From Nitrospirota bacterium (GTDB taxonomy: Bacteria; NPL-UPA2; JAGMAN01), in assembly GCA_030605915.1 (NCBI GenBank), contig JAUWHM010000077.1, positions 1 through 8,059 on the forward strand: a DNA stretch of 8,059 nt, given 5' to 3'. Position 1 is the first letter of the stretch. Every line of letters begins with the position of its first letter. Below are positions 1 to 7,169 of the stretch, piece after piece. The notes under the pieces were generated by a model. That model was not told the DNA's origin, made no database searches, and saw only the letters and a list, made by a program, of their open reading frames with translations. The position numbers were made by a program, and so were the translations under genes.

Positions 1-1
1 G

Positions 2-1519
2 TTGGTGGCCGGAGTAATATTCTGGACCATTCTTAATTGCTCTGCCAATCGAGAACTTGAGCAGGAATTCGCAGCAATCAAGGATTCTGGGTATTGGCTA
101 TCACTGGAAGATTTTGCAACTACTCCGGTGCCTGACGAAGAAAATGCATTCATCTTATATAAGAGAGCCTTCGAAATGTTTGACGCAGGGGAAGGGGAAG
201 AAAAAGCAGTATGGGAAGAAATTAAGCATCACCCTCCTGTGGGTTGGATCCCGAAAAACAAAACGGCTTTCAGGAATCTTCTAAACAGAAACAGTGCTGT
301 ATTTGAATTGCTGGAGAAAGCAGCCTCCTGTAAAAGGAGTCGCATTCCGGTTGAGTACGACAAGGGCATTGAGGGCATGGGCATCGTGCGAATGACTTGG
401 GTCGCACACTGCAGAACGCTCTTAACAGCAAAGGCGCTCACTGAAAGCGAGGAAGGAAAAATCGATGAGGCTGTAGAAACTTGTCAGATAGGATTGCATC
501 TTGCGAATATCTTATACCACGAGCCAATATTGATTGCCCAACTTATCAGAATAGCCTGTCAAGAGCAAATGTATCAAACTCTGGAGGCTATCTTCAACCA
601 GGGAGAACCAAGTTTGCCAACATGTCGCGATTTGCTGGATGAAATAGTTGGCTACGGAGTGGAAGCTCCTGTTGCCCGTGCTCTCGAACTGGAATTGATG
701 AACATAGAATTGACCAAGCGGATGTTGAAAGGCGCGTCTAAGCCTGACACCTCTGGCAAGCCACTTCGACAGAAGTTAATTCTGAGGCTCTATACTTCTT
801 GGCTCTGGCGTCCAATTATGAAGATAGATATAGCCTACTTCTTACGAATCAAGCGTGAGTATATCCAGTGCTACAGGCTTCCGTATTATGGTGAAACAAA
901 AGAGGCAAAGGCGAAATGGGATAAGACATACCGTGTCAGGAAGCCCCCATGGTATTGCATGCTGAGCCGCAAGGGGGCGTTACATCTTCCGCTCCTGGCA
1001 GCGGACAGATTTGAAAGCGAGGCTTTAGGCCGTATCTGGCAGTTAGGATTAGCTGTCAGGATATACAAGGAAGAGAAGGGCGACTACCCTGAGTCTCTGA
1101 AAGAACTATGTCCGGTAATTCTCAAGAAATTGCCGAAAGATCCATTCAGCGGTGGACAGTTTCTATACTGTCAAAAGGAAGACGGATTTGTTGTTTATAG
1201 CGTTGGAGAGAATCTGAAGGATGATGGTGGAGAAGGAGACGATATTGCATGGCGCTCTGAAAAACACGAAGTTCTGACTTCAAATTCAGCAGATTCCTTA
1301 CCGACATCTGGACTTGGCTACCGGGCTCCTGATAAAACTCCTTATGAAGATGACCAGTCAGAAAGGGCTGACTATCTGAAAGGACACAAAGCCGCTTGGG
1401 ATGATGCTGTCCTTGGTGTGTCAGTAAAAGACCTTCGACCGGGAATTAAAGAAGGAATCATTCACACTAAAGCAAGTAACCCACCAGAGACGGCTTCGGA
1501 GAACTTTCTTCTTGGATGA
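2..1519 (+). CDS. Hypothetical protein with N-terminal membrane segment and GspG-like C-terminal motif (5' partial)
   Basis: Function unknown. The frame is open to the left edge and starts inside a hydrophobic stretch (about residues 1-13, VAGVIFWTILNC), so the true start and the front of a membrane anchor probably lie upstream; the TTG at position 2 is likely an internal Leu codon. The middle (about 40-330) is mostly helical, with an Ala/Leu/Glu-rich part at 135-200, and has no catalytic motif I recognise. Residues about 345-418 resemble the C-terminal module of type II secretion pseudopilins: a YPESLKEL segment, then LPKDPFSG, an aromatic FLY strand, FVVYSVG and NLKDDGG. Large proteins with this ending are common as uncharacterised anchored proteins in Omnitrophota- and PVC-like genomes (from memory). 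Homologues I recall end soon after the DDGG/DI-W segment, yet this one runs on for some 87 polar residues (419-505), which may be read-in from a neighbouring decayed sequence. The product is probably envelope-located. The coding call is firm; any function is not. Confidence 0.75.
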   Translation: MVAGVIFWTILNCSANRELEQEFAAIKDSGYWLSLEDFATTPVPDEENAFILYKRAFEMFDAGEGEEKAVWEEIKHHPPVGWIPKNKTAFRNLLNRNSAVFELLEKAASCKRSRIPVEYDKGIEGMGIVRMTWVAHCRTLLTAKALTESEEGKIDEAVETCQIGLHLANILYHEPILIAQLIRIACQEQMYQTLEAIFNQGEPSLPTCRDLLDEIVGYGVEAPVARALELELMNIELTKRMLKGASKPDTSGKPLRQKLILRLYTSWLWRPIMKIDIAYFLRIKREYIQCYRLPYYGETKEAKAKWDKTYRVRKPPWYCMLSRKGALHLPLLAADRFESEALGRIWQLGLAVRIYKEEKGDYPESLKELCPVILKKLPKDPFSGGQFLYCQKEDGFVVYSVGENLKDDGGEGDDIAWRSEKHEVLTSNSADSLPTSGLGYRAPDKTPYEDDQSERADYLKGHKAAWDDAVLGVSVKDLRPGIKEGIIHTKASNPPETASENFLLG

Positions 1520-1789
1520 TCCGATGGAAAGTATGATTTTGTCATCCATTTTCTTAATCCCTTATTGAAGAGGGGACAGAAAGACTTGTCAGTCGTAGAA
1601 GAATTTAGGGGATACCAAGACAGTGTTAAGAAAGAACTAGGCGTGGTTGACTAACCTTTAATGTGCTAAGCAGACCACCATAAATTCCCGAAAATTGTCC
1701 TGAGATTCGATACAACAACCATTGAAAAGGAAGTGGATGGATTCACGGGCTTCGTGGATTCACTGGTTATCGAAGGAGGGGTGAAATGA
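1520..1789 (+). pseudogene. Possible decayed coding sequence, in frame with the upstream gene and interrupted by stops
   Basis: This gap contains no intact gene, but the frame of the upstream protein continues in a protein-like way after its TGA (1517-1519). It gives 44 codons (with segments such as YDFVIHFLNPLLKRG and VVEEFRGYQDSVKKELG) up to TAA at 1652-1654. Four codons and a second TAA (1667-1669) follow, then 39 open codons (including KFPKIVLRFDTTTIEKE and GFVDSLVIEGG). The frame ends in TGA at 1787-1789, which overlaps the next gene's ATG in a classic ATGA junction. Neither open stretch has its own start with a ribosome binding site near its beginning. The overlap and a strong Shine-Dalgarno inside the last codons suggest that the 3' end of a once intact, translationally coupled gene survives here. 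I do not recognise the family. Alternatively it is ordinary intergenic DNA that is open by chance, which is quite possible for such short stretches. Confidence 0.4.
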
Positions 1790-2028
1790 CAATTGATATG
1801 GTTCGTGATGCACTGCTGTGGTGTTTCATAATCAATATGGGATTATTGCTATGGTGGTTTTTGTTTTTCATGTTTGCCCATGATTGGATCTATCGATTTC
1901 ATGGGAAATGGTTCAAGTTGTCGGTAGATAGGTTTGACGCGATTCACTATGCCGGTATGACATTCTTCAAGATATGCATATTCCTGTTCAATATTGTTCC
2001 ATATTTTGCACTACGTATTGTTGGATGA
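1786..2028 (+). CDS. Small two-helix membrane protein, DUF6868-like
   Basis: An 80-residue protein with two hydrophobic helices (about residues 8-31 and 57-77). They flank a short polar loop with the motif HDWIYRFHGKWFKLS (32-46) and end in a NIVPYFALRIVG segment. The layout, length and the W-x-Y-R-x-H-G loop match my memory of the DUF6868 family of small bacterial inner-membrane proteins, whose function is unknown. The ATG start is well supported: a near-perfect Shine-Dalgarno (AAGGAGG, 1773-1779) lies 6 nt upstream, and the start overlaps the TGA of the upstream disrupted frame. That overlap suggests it was once the second gene of a coupled pair. No catalytic residues are evident. That it is a gene is quite certain; the family name is recalled, not searched. 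Confidence 0.8.
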   Translation: MTIDMVRDALLWCFIINMGLLLWWFLFFMFAHDWIYRFHGKWFKLSVDRFDAIHYAGMTFFKICIFLFNIVPYFALRIVG

Positions 2029-2036
2029 ATTTGGAA

Positions 2037-2065
2037 TTGACAGAAGTCTTAAACCGTGTTAAAAG
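2037..2065 (+). promoter_or_regulatory. Candidate sigma70-type promoter for the tRNA and downstream genes
   Basis: A perfect -35 hexamer TTGACA (2037-2042) is followed after 17 nt by TAAAAG (2060-2065), a 4/6 match to TATAAT, with an extended -10 TG at 2057-2058. It lies just after the stop of the small membrane protein and about 70 nt before the tRNA. Transcription from near 2072 would cover the tRNA and, with no terminator visible between, the two genes behind it. This is motif matching only; the -10 is mediocre. Confidence 0.4.
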
Positions 2066-2136
2066 AGAGGTGCTTACGTATTCTATCAGCCCAATGAGGG
2101 ATGAGCAATCTCCGTAAGTCCCTGAAAATAAAGGCT

Positions 2137-2211
2137 GCGCCCGTAGCTCAGTCAGGATAGAGCAGCGGTTTCCTAAACCGCGGGTCGCGTGTTCGAGTCA
2201 CGCCGGGCGTA
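2137..2211 (+). tRNA. tRNA-Arg (anticodon CCT)
   Basis: The full cloverleaf can be folded by eye. The acceptor stem GCGCCCG (2137-2143) pairs with CGGGCGT (2204-2210), with a G-U first pair. The D stem is GCTC/GAGC. The anticodon stem GCGGT (2165-2169) pairs with ACCGC (2177-2181) around the loop TTCCTAA, placing CCT at 2172-2174. The variable loop has 5 nt. The T stem GCGTG/CACGC is perfect and closes a TTCGAGT loop. A2211 is the discriminator. CCA is not encoded, so the 3' end needs a CCA-adding enzyme. It decodes the Arg codon AGG, which the following genes use (for example in ARRAEA of the flippase-like gene). The next coding start is only 19 nt downstream, so co-transcription and processing are likely. 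Confidence 0.96.
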
Positions 2212-2230
2212 CTAAAAAAACAGGAGAAAG

Positions 2231-3193
2231 ATGAAAAAGTTACTGTTTTTCCTCCTCCGAGCGGGAGTGAGCGCTGGTATTCTCTACTTCATCTTCACCC
2301 GACCAGACTTGAACTTCCGGAAGATGGTTGAGACTATTGGCCAGATTCATCGCCCCTCTCTCTACTCAGCCAGTCTTGCCTATGGGGTTGTGCTTCTCCT
2401 GGGATGCCTCCGTTGGAGGGTGCTGCTTGAGGCACACAACATTAAACTGGGATTTGCCCGCGTAGTTAAACTCTTCTTCATTGGATTTTTCTTTAATAAT
2501 TTCCTCCCCTCTTTGACGGGAGGAGATATAGTGAAGGCTTACTATGTCTCAAAGGAAACTGCCAGGAGGGCCGAGGCAGCAACCACGGTCATAGTTGACA
2601 GAGTGATTGGGCTCCTTGCTCTCTTCTTTCTGGGAGGGGTAGCCGCAGTGACCAGGCTGGGTGCTGTAGAGATTCGGAAGCCGGCTTTAGCTACCCTTAT
2701 CTTCTTGTTTCTTGTCTTCCTCTTGATGGGTCTGGCCTTTAGCCGGAGATTCCAGAAAAGGATTGCTATTTCAGAGAATCCATCGACAAGAAAGGGCAGG
2801 CTGGCGAATGTTGTTAAAAAGGTTTATCTTGCCTTTCACTACTATAGAAACTGCCCGGGTGCCCTGGCCATGGCCTTCATCCTTTCCCTGTCTCTTCAGA
2901 CGATAATGATCTTAATCAACTACTGGCTTGCTCTTGGGCTGGGAGTGAGAGGTATTGGGCTGAGTACCTTCTTTGTTCTCATTCCCCTGGCTGGGGCAAT
3001 AAGTGCCATACCTATTACAGTTGCTGGGTGGGGACTGGGAGAGGGAGCATACAAGTTCTGCTTCGCTTTTGCTGGGCTTCCGGCAAGGACATCTGTTTCC
3101 CTGTCCATTCTCCTTCGCCTTCTCATGGTTAGCTGGAGCATAATCGGGCTCCCCCTTTACCTATTACACCGAGCAGGAAGAGGAAAGAGATGA
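2231..3193 (+). CDS. LPG-synthase-TM / flippase-like integral membrane protein (UPF0104/AglD-type family)
   Basis: A 320-residue polytopic membrane protein with about eight hydrophobic segments, the usual size for the stand-alone lysylphosphatidylglycerol-synthase transmembrane family (Pfam LPG_synthase_TM). Family hallmarks are visible: FFNNFLPSLTGGD (88-99) followed by a basic segment, DRVIGLLALFFLG (123-135), and late in the protein AGWGLGEGAY (265-274) with a Gly-Leu-Pro segment and the final hydrophobic helix. It lacks the soluble aminoacyl-transferase domain of MprF, so it cannot by itself make lysyl-lipids. Known relatives move or modify lipid-linked substrates, but the substrate here is unknown. 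The ATG is supported by AGGAG at 2222-2226, 4 nt upstream. Its TGA overlaps the ATG of the PHP gene, implying coupled translation. The gene directly follows the tRNA without a visible terminator. Family is confident; substrate is not. Confidence 0.88.
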   Translation: MKKLLFFLLRAGVSAGILYFIFTRPDLNFRKMVETIGQIHRPSLYSASLAYGVVLLLGCLRWRVLLEAHNIKLGFARVVKLFFIGFFFNNFLPSLTGGDIVKAYYVSKETARRAEAATTVIVDRVIGLLALFFLGGVAAVTRLGAVEIRKPALATLIFLFLVFLLMGLAFSRRFQKRIAISENPSTRKGRLANVVKKVYLAFHYYRNCPGALAMAFILSLSLQTIMILINYWLALGLGVRGIGLSTFFVLIPLAGAISAIPITVAGWGLGEGAYKFCFAFAGLPARTSVSLSILLRLLMVSWSIIGLPLYLLHRAGRGKR

Positions 3194-4206
3194 ACTGGCA
3201 GGATTACAAAGGAGTTATCCATGTCCACTCCCGCTATTCCGATGGGAGCGGGAGCTTAAGTAGAATAATTGGGGCGGCCAATAAGGCTGGGCTGGACTAT
3301 TGTATTATCACAGACCATCATACACTGCGTCATAAAGAAGAAGGGGCAGAGGGATGGCATAATGGAACCTTGACCTTGGTGGGTGAGGAGATTTCACCCC
3401 CGACTAATCATTATTTAGCTCTGGGAATTGAGAAGGTTATCGATTCTGAGGACGGGACTCCTCAGAATTATGTCAATGAAGTAAATAGACAGGGTGGTTT
3501 AGGTTTTATCCTTCATCCAGCCAGCAAGGGCAAGAGAAGCCTCGGTCTGAAGGAAAGGCCCTGGACGGCCTGGGAAGTGAAGAACTTCACTGGCTTGGAA
3601 CTCTGGTCCTACATGTATGATTGGCTTGAGCCCGTTAATCTTCTCACGCTTCCTTACTATGTCCTTCGTCCAGAAAAGGCTATTAGTGGACCTGACAAGG
3701 AATCTTTACGGAAATGGGATGAGCTTACCCAGGAGCGCCGGGTAGTAGCTATTGGAAGTGTTGATGCCCATGCCCGTCGGGTCATCCCCTTAGGTATATT
3801 TGAGGTCTTTCCCTATGAACAAGTATTTTTGACAATAAGAACTCATATCCTGACTTCACCATTTAACTTTAATTTAGCGGAGGACCGCCGTCTCCTCTAT
3901 TCTGCTCTCAGGCAAGGACACAGCTATATAAGCTACGACTATTTAGCTCCGGCTGATGGGTTTAAGTTTGAAACGGAAGAGGCCATAATGGGTGATGAGG
4001 TGGAGTTTTCTCCTCATCTCACCTTGACTGCCTCTTCCCCCCAGACTGCCCATTTGAAGCTGATCTTCAATGGGCAGGTAATCAAAGAGACAGAGGGCAC
4101 CTCCATTCAGTTAAAGCCGCAAGCTCCAGGAGTCTACCGATTAGAGGCTTACCTAAAAGGCAAACCCTGGGTCTTCACCAATCCCATTTATGTCCGGGGA
4201 GGATGA
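3190..4206 (+). CDS. PHP-domain metallohydrolase, CehA/McbA-like
   Basis: A 338-residue protein with an N-terminal PHP (polymerase and histidinol phosphatase) metal-dependent phosphoesterase domain. Likely metal ligands are H11 and H13 (HVHSRYSDG), D18, D42 and H43 (ITDHH), E66 or E67 (VGEE), H74, H109 (ILHP), and D192 with H194 (GSVDAHA), so the set looks complete. Residues about 270-338 form a small beta-rich C-terminal domain (LTLTASS, LKLIFNG, GVYRLEAYL, NPIYVRGG), as seen in many CehA/McbA-type members. No signal peptide is visible, so the product is probably cytoplasmic or at the membrane face. The family hydrolyses phosphoesters or related bonds; CehA and McbA act on the carbamate carbaryl, but that activity should not be transferred to this protein. 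The ATG overlaps the TGA of the flippase-like gene (ATGA), with GAGG at 3180-3183 as ribosome binding site. Coupling suggests joint action, perhaps on a lipid or glycan phosphate, which is inference. Confidence 0.87.
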   Translation: MNWQDYKGVIHVHSRYSDGSGSLSRIIGAANKAGLDYCIITDHHTLRHKEEGAEGWHNGTLTLVGEEISPPTNHYLALGIEKVIDSEDGTPQNYVNEVNRQGGLGFILHPASKGKRSLGLKERPWTAWEVKNFTGLELWSYMYDWLEPVNLLTLPYYVLRPEKAISGPDKESLRKWDELTQERRVVAIGSVDAHARRVIPLGIFEVFPYEQVFLTIRTHILTSPFNFNLAEDRRLLYSALRQGHSYISYDYLAPADGFKFETEEAIMGDEVEFSPHLTLTASSPQTAHLKLIFNGQVIKETEGTSIQLKPQAPGVYRLEAYLKGKPWVFTNPIYVRGG

Positions 4207-4242
4207 TGGCCGAACTGGATGCCAATGTTCCAGATAAAATCC

Positions 4243-5355
4243 CTAAAACATAAATCTTCGCATCTGGATGTTGAGCACCAGTCCAATGGAGAGCATAGTA
4301 GTAAGGAGGGAAGAGCCGCCGTAACTGAGAAGGGGTAAAGGTAATCCAGTTACCGGCATTATCCCTATGGTCATCCCCACATTAATGAGAATCTCCAGGG
4401 CAATCATAGCGCAGAGACCCACTGCTAAGAGTGCGCCGGCTCTATCCTTAGCCTGAACGGCCACCCTCATCCCCCGCCAGAGGAGGGCAGCATAAAGAGA
4501 GAGAGTGATAAACGCGCCTAAAAATCCCCATTCCTCTCCTACCACCGAGAAGATGAAGTCAGTATACTGAGCCGTCAAAAAATGCAGTTGAGTTTGTGTT
4601 CCCCCCAGCCATCCCTTCCCCCAGAATCTTCCTGAGCCAATGGCAATCCTGGACTGATTCAGGCTGTAGCCTTTACCTAAGGGATCCAGGTTTGGATTGA
4701 GGAATACGCTTAGCCGTTCCTTTTGATAGTCTTTTAGAAGGAAATGGTAACCTAAGGGAGCAATAACCAATAGCCCGATGAGGATGATGACGGCCAGATG
4801 ACGCCCTTTAGCCCCAGCTGCATAGAGCATTACGAAGAGTATGGGAAGCAGGAGAAAGGCCGTTCCTAAATGAGGCTGCCTCAAGATGAGGATGAGCGGA
4901 AAGAGGACGAGACAGAAGGACACGGCCAAGCCTTTTGCTCCCTTTACTTGCGCTTCCTTATCCCTCAGGTATCGGGCCAAACTGATAATTATTACTATCT
5001 TGGCCAATTCCGAAGGCTGGAAAGAGAAGAGGCCAAGCCGCAGCCATCTCTGAGCTCCCCCAGCCACCCGACCGAAGATGAGAACCAGGATGAGTAGAAT
5101 GAGGTTAAAAAAATAAAGACTGTAAGCATATTTGATTAGTGTCTGGTAGTTAACCACGATGACAGCAAGGAGAGCCGCCAAACCAGCGCCTATCCAGATG
5201 AGCTGTCTTAGAGGATAAGTTAGTTTTGAGGAAGAGAGAAACTGACCTCTATATTGAGAAGCGCTATAGATCATAGCTATTCCAATGAGGGCGATGAGCA
5301 AGGTTATCAGGAAAAGGGGCCAGTCAAAATTCTTTAGTAGACGACGGTCAATCAT
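4243..5355 (-). CDS. rodA: Rod shape-determining peptidoglycan glycosyltransferase RodA
   Basis: A SEDS-family integral membrane protein of 370 residues, normal for RodA, with about ten membrane helices. It polymerises lipid II into glycan strands in the elongasome, paired with PBP2. Signature segments are present: FQPSELAKI (112-120), RQPHLGTA (159-166), TDFIFSVVGEEWGFLG (265-280) and the final GIMPVTGLPLPLLSYGGSS (331-349). D266 in TDFIF is the likely catalytic aspartate by analogy with characterised RodA proteins. One mild oddity is His162 where QPDLGTA is the common form. The start is ATG, overlapping the TGA of mrdA by 4 nt, with a GGAG at 11 nt spacing inside the mrdA end; the stop is TAG. 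It is the last gene of the mre/mrd operon here, 36 nt from the convergent PHP gene, with no obvious terminator between. Choice of RodA over FtsW rests on adjacency to mreCD and PBP2. Confidence 0.96.
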   Translation of the reverse strand: MIDRRLLKNFDWPLFLITLLIALIGIAMIYSASQYRGQFLSSSKLTYPLRQLIWIGAGLAALLAVIVVNYQTLIKYAYSLYFFNLILLILVLIFGRVAGGAQRWLRLGLFSFQPSELAKIVIIISLARYLRDKEAQVKGAKGLAVSFCLVLFPLILILRQPHLGTAFLLLPILFVMLYAAGAKGRHLAVIILIGLLVIAPLGYHFLLKDYQKERLSVFLNPNLDPLGKGYSLNQSRIAIGSGRFWGKGWLGGTQTQLHFLTAQYTDFIFSVVGEEWGFLGAFITLSLYAALLWRGMRVAVQAKDRAGALLAVGLCAMIALEILINVGMTIGIMPVTGLPLPLLSYGGSSLLTTMLSIGLVLNIQMRRFMF

Positions 5356-7169
5356 TGGAAGAAACTCTCCAGAATCTCCCTGGCAATGGGGGCGGCCACT
5401 CTTCCTCCCGACTCCCCATGTTCTATTAAGACAGTTAGGGCAATCTTCGGCTTCTCATAGGGGGCGAAAGCAACGAACCAGGCATGGTCACGAAGCCTGT
5501 AAGGAATCTCCTCTCCCGGTCTGAACTTCCTCCTCACCACCTGGTCCGTTCCCGTCTTCCCGGCTACCTCCACGGAAGCTAATCTTGCTCTGCGGCCTGT
5601 CCCTCCGTCCTTATTAACTGCTTCCCAGAGACCCTTATTAACGGCGGCTAAGGTTTCGGATGAGCAAGGTAAATTTCCCCGCTTCCTAACCGGTATAGCC
5701 TTTATCAGTTCTCCTTCCGCTGACCTGATCTCCTTAACGAGCCTTGGCCGGAAAAGGGTTCCCCCATTGGCTACAGCGGCTACGAGATTAGCCATCTGCA
5801 GGGGAGTAACCTTTAAGGATTCTTCCTGTCCAATAGCCAGGTTGAAGATTTCCCCAAGGTGCCACCTTCTTCTCCAACCTTTAGCGGGAACGAGACCTCT
5901 CTTTTCATAAGGAAGCTCAATTCCGGTAAGCTCCCCAAGGCCGAAACGGCGAGAAAAATAAGATAAATTATCCACACCGAGAACCTCTCCTATCTTATAG
6001 AAGAATATATCACAGGAGTAGGCCAGGGCATCAACTACATTTATCCGACCATGCCCTCTCTCCTCCCAGCAACGGAATGGATGACCCCGGCGCAGATAAG
6101 TGCCCTCACACTCTAGGCAGGTAGCGGCCTCCACCACCCCCTTCTCTAAGGCCGCTGAGGCGGTAACGATCTTGAAGGTGGAAGCGGGACGATAGAGTCC
6201 AGATATAGCCCGATTGACGAGTGGATCGCCAGGATCGCTGTCGAGTGCGTCGTATTCTGCACGAGAAAGATGCCTGGTAAATATATTGGGATCGAAGTTA
6301 GGGGAACTGACCAGGGCGAGTATATCTCCATTCTCGGGGTCAATGGCCACCACCGCTCCCCTTCTCCCCTGAAGACTCCTCTCAGCTACTTCCTGCAACT
6401 CCTTATCAATGGTTAAAATAAGATCATTACCGGCCCGAGGCTCCTTCTCCCCTAATATACTCACCTGTTCTCCCCTGAAATTTACCAGAACCTCCCTTCC
6501 GCCGCTTCTTCCCCTCAAGTAAGCATCAAACGCTTTCTCTATCCCGGAGCGGCCAATTAGCTCATCACCTCTGTACTGCCCTATTTCTTCCTTACTCATT
6601 CTCCCAAGGTAACCTAAGAGATGGCCAGCTAATGGGGGGAAAGGGTAAGCGCGCCTTGGTTCAACCTGGATGAAAACCCCGGCTAACTCACGCTTTCTTT
6701 CCTCTATGGCCGTAACTGTCTCCATATCCACCTCGTCCTTGATGACTACCGCCTTAAATGGATTGAAGGAATGAATCTTCAGTTTCCTTAAAATCTGCGC
6801 CTCTTCCATGCCCATGAGCTGGGCTAACTTCCGGGCCGTTTCGCGGCGGCTTCTCAATTCCTGGGGAATGATGACTATCCGGAAAAGGGGCTCGGTGTCA
6901 GCCAAAACTCGCCCCTTTCGGTCATATACAGTTCCCCGGCAGGCTCTCAGGGGAACTAAACGAATATAGTTCCTCTGCGACAGGTCCTTATACTTATCAC
7001 CCTGGATAACCTGCCTATACCAGAGGACACTGAGAAGCACCAGGAAAGGGAGGATTCCCAAGCTAACTAATACCTTCACCCTTCTTCGCACTTCTTCCAT
7101 CTCTTCCGGCCTGGGATTCTTCAAACGCATATCTTTACCATCTCCAAAGTGAGCCACTTGGTGACTCAA
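5352..7169 (-). CDS. mrdA: Penicillin-binding protein 2, peptidoglycan DD-transpeptidase
   Basis: A class B penicillin-binding protein of 605 residues that cross-links side-wall peptidoglycan, activated by MreC and partnered with RodA. In order (numbered from the TTG start): one membrane anchor (about 31-52), the N-terminal dimerisation/pedestal domain starting with RACRGTVYDRKGRVLA (75-90), and the transpeptidase domain from about 270. Active-site motifs are complete: S330-T-F-K333, S385-C-D387 (the S-x-D version usual in PBP2) and K538-T-G540. Cys354, Cys367, His373 and Cys386 may form a metal site. The start is ambiguous. The TTG at 7167-7169 overlaps the mreD TGA by 4 nt, like every other junction in this operon. 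The ATG 13 codons later (7128-7130) gives MRLKNPRPEE, a more typical cytoplasmic N-terminus, with GGAG at 7142-7145. Either way the catalytic protein is unchanged. Confidence 0.96.
   Translation of the reverse strand: MSHQVAHFGDGKDMRLKNPRPEEMEEVRRRVKVLVSLGILPFLVLLSVLWYRQVIQGDKYKDLSQRNYIRLVPLRACRGTVYDRKGRVLADTEPLFRIVIIPQELRSRRETARKLAQLMGMEEAQILRKLKIHSFNPFKAVVIKDEVDMETVTAIEERKRELAGVFIQVEPRRAYPFPPLAGHLLGYLGRMSKEEIGQYRGDELIGRSGIEKAFDAYLRGRSGGREVLVNFRGEQVSILGEKEPRAGNDLILTIDKELQEVAERSLQGRRGAVVAIDPENGDILALVSSPNFDPNIFTRHLSRAEYDALDSDPGDPLVNRAISGLYRPASTFKIVTASAALEKGVVEAATCLECEGTYLRRGHPFRCWEERGHGRINVVDALAYSCDIFFYKIGEVLGVDNLSYFSRRFGLGELTGIELPYEKRGLVPAKGWRRRWHLGEIFNLAIGQEESLKVTPLQMANLVAAVANGGTLFRPRLVKEIRSAEGELIKAIPVRKRGNLPCSSETLAAVNKGLWEAVNKDGGTGRRARLASVEVAGKTGTDQVVRRKFRPGEEIPYRLRDHAWFVAFAPYEKPKIALTVLIEHGESGGRVAAPIAREILESFFQ

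Noticed and set aside
1738..1763. Direct repeat TGGATTCAC (1738-1746 and 1755-1763) with a small hairpin CACG/CGTG between
   Set aside because: Nine bases, only two copies, no flanking element; consistent with chance or a short internal repeat of a former coding frame.
1517..1789. Alternative genetic code (TGA or TAA as sense) to explain the interrupted frame
   Set aside because: TAA as well as TGA would have to be read through, and TGA ends several well-defined genes in this window at overlap junctions.
2137..2230. Integration (att) site at the tRNA 3' end
   Set aside because: No repeat of the tRNA 3' end and no integrase or phage gene is visible in the window.
4207..4242. Possible shared terminator between the convergent PHP and rodA genes (CTGGA 4215-4219 with TCCAG 4229-4233)
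   Set aside because: Only a 5-bp stem with a 9-nt loop and no T-tract on either strand; too weak to call a terminator.
4870..5097. Plus-strand open frames within rodA, mrdA and other genes
   Set aside because: They lie wholly inside strongly supported genes on the other strand or frame, have low-complexity charged translations and no family resemblance; shadows.
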